Shown here: positions 60,195-64,000 of the stretch, piece by piece
Layout: every line of letters begins with the position of its first letter
Numbering within the stretch: position 1 is the first letter of the stretch
Origin: Brenneria izbisi
GTDB lineage: Bacteria > Pseudomonadota > Gammaproteobacteria > Enterobacterales > Enterobacteriaceae
Reading direction: 5' to 3'
Length of the DNA stretch: 64,000 bases
Assembly: GCF_025840185.1 (NCBI RefSeq)
Contig: NZ_JAMPJU010000003.1
Span: forward strand, 1-64,000
Notes under the pieces: model-generated
What the model saw: only the letters and a program-made list of their open reading frames with translations
Database searches by the model: none
Told to the model about the DNA's origin: nothing
Program-made: the position numbers and the translations under genes

Positions 60195-61016
60195 TTATGT
60201 GCGTTCAAGGGGGCGATTCGCGGCCGGGGGCGTGACGAACATACTGCACAGTTGCAGTTGCGAATTGATACCGAGTTTGGAGTAGATATTTCTGCGATGC
60301 ACTTTTACCGTTTGATAGCTGATATCAAGATGACGCGCCAATGTTTTTGTCCCTTTGCCGGAGATCATCAGATTGACGATCTCACGCTCTCTTTCAGTCA
60401 GAATACTGTTGATTTTTTGATGGTTATCGTCGGGTTCTTCGCTGATGGTCGCGGTGTCACAGTATGAGCGGTAATAGCGGGTAATGATGCTTTTTACCAC
60501 GCTGTATATATTTTCCAGCGCGGCCAGTTCCTTACTGGTTGCCGTCCGCTTGCGCCAATCCATCGACAGCACGATGGCATCGCCGTTTGACATAGGAAAC
60601 AACACGTCGATTTCATCCTGTAGATTGAGATGACGATAATATTTCCTGTAATAGCTGGAGCCGGCCAGAGAGCAGGTCTGATGATTGATCTGGACGATTT
60701 GCGGCGCGCCGTCGCGTAATTTTTCCAGCAGCGGATCTTCGAGACAGGCAAAAGGAAAATATTTGCCGAGATAAACCGCCTGCTGGCTGGCGGGAATATT
60801 GTGCGCCAGCACAACCGGGAAATCACAATTCGCCCGGTATAGCTTGATAATATAGGTTTCGTGATGAATAACGCCGTTAAGCATCCCGGAAAGTCGCTGC
60901 GGCAGGCTGGCGTCATCCGCATTCTCAAAGAGATCGGCAATATTTTCATGCCAGCGCAGGATGTCGGGATGCGTCAAAATAGTTGCCAGTTCCAAGCTTA
61001 CTCTCCCATCGATCAT
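60195..61016 (-). CDS. LuxR-type transcriptional regulator
   Basis: The 273-residue product ends in a GerE helix-turn-helix (ILTEREREIVNLMISGKG, then ISYQTVKVHRRNIYSKLG). The N-terminal 190 residues match no sensor domain I recognise; they show no receiver-domain aspartate pattern and are not a clear autoinducer domain. It lies between the permease and aminotransferase genes, on the same strand, and probably regulates them. I start at ATG 61016; upstream in-frame starts to 61121 lack ribosome sites, and the ribosome site here is also weak. Confidence 0.75.
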   Translation of the reverse strand: MIDGRVSLELATILTHPDILRWHENIADLFENADDASLPQRLSGMLNGVIHHETYIIKLYRANCDFPVVLAHNIPASQQAVYLGKYFPFACLEDPLLEKLRDGAPQIVQINHQTCSLAGSSYYRKYYRHLNLQDEIDVLFPMSNGDAIVLSMDWRKRTATSKELAALENIYSVVKSIITRYYRSYCDTATISEEPDDNHQKINSILTEREREIVNLMISGKGTKTLARHLDISYQTVKVHRRNIYSKLGINSQLQLCSMFVTPPAANRPLERT

Positions 61017-61145
61017 TTTTTCTGATACCGGAATCAAGCAAATTTCATGCCTGTTTCCAACCACCGAGGGATATTGGCGAAAGCGGCGCGAGCCGGAAGC
61101 GCGACCTGCTGTGTGAAACACTCGCCTGTCGCGCTGGCTGCTGGA

Positions 61146-62543
61146 TTAAATATGTTCGGAGAAGGCTACCGTGGGCGCTTTACGACGAAAGCCGCGGGTG
61201 AGCCAAAGCAGATAGAGAAAACCGGCGCCGCACCAGGCCAGACCAATAATCAGGGTATGGGCCGACAGACTGGTCCACAGCCACAGCGTCAGCCCCGTAC
61301 CGACGGCGGGCAGCAGGCCGTAACAGAGTAAATCCCGCGGGCGGCGGCGACCGTCTCGATACAGGTAGCTGCGGATGACCGCCATGTTGGTGGCCGAGAA
61401 TGCCACCAGCGCGCCAAAGCTGATCATGGAAGCCAGCGTCGTCAGGTCGGTGACGGTGGCTAACAGGGAGATCAGCGACACTACCAGAATTGCCATTACG
61501 GGCGTTTTGAAGCGTGGCGACAGTTGGCCGAATATGCGTTCAGGCAGAATACCGTCGCGGCCCATGCAATAGATGATGCGGGAAACCGAGGTTTGCGAGG
61601 CCAGCGCTGAACCGGCGGCGCCGGCAACATAGGCTGCGGTGAACAGATTAGCCAGCAACGCGCCGCCGGCTTTGTGCATGACTTCGTTGGCGGCGACCTC
61701 GGCATCCTTGAATACGCTGCCGGGGAAAACCCACTGACTGACAGCCGCGAGCAAGGTAAACAGCAGTCCGGCGGCGATGGTGGTGATCACGATGGCGCGC
61801 GGGATATCCCGCTTGGGATTAGGCGTCTCTTCCGCCAGGGTCGAGACCGCATCAAAACCCAGAAACGACAGGCACAGGATGGCCGCGCCAGCCATGAGCG
61901 GCGGGAAGCCTGGCTGGGTGCCGTCGCCCAGAAACGGCGACATCACGTTCAGGGTCGGGACGCCGCTAAGATAGTTGACCGACATCGCGATGAATACCAG
62001 AACGAAGACAATCTGCGCTCCGACAATGATGTTGCTCAGACCCGCCACCGAACCGATGCCTATGGTATTGAATACGCTGACCAGTATGATCGCCGCTACC
62101 ACGAAAACCCAGGCTGGCACTATCGGGAAGGCGATGTTCAGGAAAAGGCCGATAAGCAGATAGTTGATCATCGGCAGGAACAGATAATCCAACAGCAGAG
62201 CCCACCCGGTCAAAAAACCCGTGTTGGGGCCGAATGTCAGGCTGGTATAAGAGTAGGTCGATCCGGCAACCGGATATTTGCGCACCATGAAACCATAGGA
62301 AACGGCGGTAAAGAGCATGGCGAACAGCGTCATCAGGTAAGCGCTGGCCGTGCGGCCGCCGGTAATTTCGGTGACCACGCCATAGGTGGTGAACATGGTC
62401 AGCGGCACCATGTACACCAACCCGAAAAAGATCAAAGCGGGTAGTCCGAGTACCCGGTGCAGACGGGTAGCCTGTGTGTGGCGCACAGCGCCTTGCGCGG
62501 GTGGCGTGCTGACGGATGCGTCATTCTGATAATTATTGCTCAT
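61146..62543 (-). CDS. APC-family permease (PuuP-like)
   Basis: The 465-residue inner-membrane transporter has about twelve helices. The N-terminal TRLHRVLGLPALIFFGLVYM, LDYLFLPMINYLL, LSFLGFDAVSTLAEETPNP and FGALVAFSATNMAV segments match the putrescine importer PuuP. It probably imports putrescine or a related amine by proton symport. The start follows GAGGAG; the longer frame is unsupported. It heads the permease-regulator-aminotransferase cassette. Confidence 0.88.
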   Translation of the reverse strand: MSNNYQNDASVSTPPAQGAVRHTQATRLHRVLGLPALIFFGLVYMVPLTMFTTYGVVTEITGGRTASAYLMTLFAMLFTAVSYGFMVRKYPVAGSTYSYTSLTFGPNTGFLTGWALLLDYLFLPMINYLLIGLFLNIAFPIVPAWVFVVAAIILVSVFNTIGIGSVAGLSNIIVGAQIVFVLVFIAMSVNYLSGVPTLNVMSPFLGDGTQPGFPPLMAGAAILCLSFLGFDAVSTLAEETPNPKRDIPRAIVITTIAAGLLFTLLAAVSQWVFPGSVFKDAEVAANEVMHKAGGALLANLFTAAYVAGAAGSALASQTSVSRIIYCMGRDGILPERIFGQLSPRFKTPVMAILVVSLISLLATVTDLTTLASMISFGALVAFSATNMAVIRSYLYRDGRRRPRDLLCYGLLPAVGTGLTLWLWTSLSAHTLIIGLAWCGAGFLYLLWLTRGFRRKAPTVAFSEHI

Positions 62544-62821
62544 AGCGTTACTCCTCGTGAAAGTAGCGTAGTGTTCCATGGTGGATGCGCGCTGGCGAAG
62601 AGGTCACTTTATATGCGCTACGTCACATTTGGACATATACCGATAGGGGTAGGCGAGAGGAGATTATTTTTTGATAGGTAATGATTGATACGTGGTTATT
62701 GATAAGCCGCGCCTGTCATCAAGAAAGGTATTACTTATTGATTCGATAATGACAACGGATTGGTGATGCTTATCACGTTTCTGTACTTTACTCCCATGCC
62801 AACACACATGAGGAAAAAGTG

Positions 62822-63385
62822 ATGTCCGTAATTAATACTCAGGTTAAACCATTTAAAAACATGGCCTTTAAAGATGGTCAATTCATCGAAGTGACTGAAA
62901 AAGATATCGAAGGCAAATGGAGCGTGTTTTTCTTCTATCCAGCCGACTTTACTTTCGTCTGCCCGACTGAACTGGGCGACGTTGCCGATTACTACGATGA
63001 GTTTCAGCAGCGTGGCGTGGAAATCTACTCTGTTTCCACCGATACCCATTTCACGCACAAAGCCTGGCACGGCAGTTCTGAAACCATCGGCAAAATTAAA
63101 TATACCATGATCGGTGACCCGACGGGCCAACTGACCCGTAACTTTGACAACCTGCGTGAAGCTGAAGGCCTGGCTGACCGTGGTACGTTCATCGTTGACC
63201 CGCAGGGCATCATTCAGGCTGTGGAAGTCACCGCCGAAGGCATTGGCCGCGATGCGTCTGACCTGCTGCGTAAAGTAAAAGCCGCGCAGTACGTTGCTTC
63301 CCATCCGGGTGAGGTTTGCCCCGCCAAATGGAAAGAAGGCGAAGCGACGCTGGCTCCGTCTCTGGATCTGGTCGGTAAGATCTAA
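62822..63385 (+). CDS. ahpC: Alkyl hydroperoxide reductase peroxiredoxin AhpC
   Basis: AhpC reduces peroxides in the cytoplasm. The 187-residue product has the peroxidatic Cys in [10 protein letters not shown] (near residue 47) and the resolving Cys in GEVCPAKW (near 166), and equals the E. coli length. ATG 62822 follows GAGGAAA; a GTG directly before it is less likely. It is followed by a terminator-like hairpin and ahpF. Confidence 0.97.
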   Translation: MSVINTQVKPFKNMAFKDGQFIEVTEKDIEGKWSVFFFYPADFTFVCPTELGDVADYYDEFQQRGVEIYSVSTDTHFTHKAWHGSSETIGKIKYTMIGDPTGQLTRNFDNLREAEGLADRGTFIVDPQGIIQAVEVTAEGIGRDASDLLRKVKAAQYVASHPGEVCPAKWKEGEATLAPSLDLVGKI

Positions 63386-63412
63386 GTCAGACCCTGCTGA
63401 GAAATGTTTTTT

Positions 63413-63438
63413 ATCGGGTGCCAGGCACCCGATTTTTT
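63413..63438 (+). terminator. Hairpin terminator or attenuator between ahpC and ahpF
   Basis: ATCGGGTG (63413-63420) pairs with CACCCGAT (63426-63433) around five bases, followed by Ts to 63438. ahpF has no other obvious promoter here, so it probably depends on read-through, giving more AhpC than AhpF. Confidence 0.8.
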
Positions 63439-63454
63439 GCACGGAGAATAATCA

Positions 63455-64000
63455 ATGCTCGACAATACAATGAAAGTCCAGTTGAAAGCCTATCTGGAAA
63501 AATTAACTAAACCTGTTGAGTTAATTGCGACTCTGGATGACTCAGCGAAATCGTCTGAAGTAAGAGAATTACTGACTGAAATCGCCGGATTGTCCGAGCA
63601 GGTCAGTTTTTCGGAAAATAATGAATTGGCAGTACGCAAACCCTCTTTTCTGATTACTAATCCAGGATCGCAGAATGGGCCGCGTTTTGCCGGCGCGCCG
63701 ATGGGACACGAGTTTACCTCTCTGATCCTGGCGCTGTTACAGGTTGGTGGGCATCCGTCAAAAGAAGCGCAAGAATTACTCGATCAAATCCGCAATCTTG
63801 ATGGTCAGTTCCATTTCGAAACCTATTATTCGCTGTCTTGCCACAACTGCCCCGACGTAGTGCAGGCGCTGAATTTAATGGCTGTTCTGAATCCAAATAT
63901 TACGCATACCGCCATTGACGGCGGCGTGTTTCAGGATGAGATCCAAAGTCGTAACGTCATGGGCGTGCCGACCGTGTTCCTTAATGGCGAGCACTTTAGC
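63455..64000 (+). CDS. ahpF: Alkyl hydroperoxide reductase subunit F, 5' part
   Basis: The gene runs off the window; 182 codons are visible. The product starts [18 protein letters not shown] and holds the N-terminal thioredoxin-like domain with the redox CxxC in [14 protein letters not shown] (near residue 130). AhpF passes electrons from NADH to AhpC. GGAGAAT precedes the start. It follows ahpC by 69 bases with a hairpin between. Confidence 0.95.
   Translation, partial: MLDNTMKVQLKAYLEKLTKPVELIATLDDSAKSSEVRELLTEIAGLSEQVSFSENNELAVRKPSFLITNPGSQNGPRFAGAPMGHEFTSLILALLQVGGHPSKEAQELLDQIRNLDGQFHFETYYSLSCHNCPDVVQALNLMAVLNPNITHTAIDGGVFQDEIQSRNVMGVPTVFLNGEHFS

Noticed and set aside
61674-62444. 256-codon plus-strand frame over the permease gene
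   Set aside because: The composition (rich in Gln, His, Arg, Asp) is the complement pattern of a membrane protein gene, not a real protein.
62685-62722. OxyR binding site upstream of ahpC
   Set aside because: A GATAGGTAATGATTGATA-type stretch is present, but the spacing and half-sites fit the OxyR consensus poorly. OxyR control is expected from other species, not shown here.

Overview
The window is a chromosomal segment of an enterobacterium. Gene order and protein similarity place it in Enterobacterales: metA-aceBAK-iclR-metH, lysC/pgi, epmB/efp/ecn, frdABCD/epmA, mscM-psd-rsgA-orn-tRNA-Gly and ahpCF. A Pectobacteriaceae genus (Brenneria, Pectobacterium, Dickeya or Lonsdalea) is my best guess, but this is an inference from memory of families, not a search.

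Layout. 1-11082: the 3' end of a 5S rRNA, then metA behind a MetR site and four tandem MetJ boxes, the glyoxylate operon aceB-aceA-aceK, its repressor iclR, and divergent metH. 11088-17840: an AraC-type activator with a TonB-dependent siderophore receptor, a DASS-family anion transporter and the phosphate exporter yjbB. 17903-24469: lysC under a lysine riboswitch, pgi, a DUF4156 lipoprotein, epmB and efp (the EF-P modification pair), an entericidin, and a DUF486 membrane-protein gene split by an ERIC element. 24568-35620: frdABCD, epmA, and mscM, psd, rsgA and orn.

35834-48855 is a tRNA-Gly island. Three complete, near-identical tRNA-Gly(GCC) genes and four copies of a 15-bp att core, each followed by a related arm of about 140 bp, mark tandemly stacked elements. 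The first element (about 7.6 kb) carries a P4-type integrase, two paralogous XRE repressors with palindromic operators, a Ner-like regulator, a roughly 700-bp gene-free tract full of stem-loops, a second tyrosine recombinase, and AT-rich cargo: an Mrr-type nuclease and a DUF5677 protein that could be a defence pair. The second element is a remnant holding a broken cysteine-synthase-like gene. The third segment carries a YdjM-type membrane hydrolase, a YceM-type oxidoreductase and a 2-hydroxyacid dehydrogenase.

48866-57920: six tightly packed minus-strand genes look like an uncharacterised surface-glycan locus: three glycosyltransferases, a fused ABC exporter, a very unusual double phosphotransferase-fold kinase, and an AlgE-like outer-membrane barrel. 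58525-62543: a polyamine-type catabolic cassette (PuuP-like permease, LuxR-type regulator, class III aminotransferase). 62822-64000: ahpC and the start of ahpF.

The most promising undescribed items are the stem-loop tract at 38461-39166 and the glycan locus with its multi-lobed kinase.
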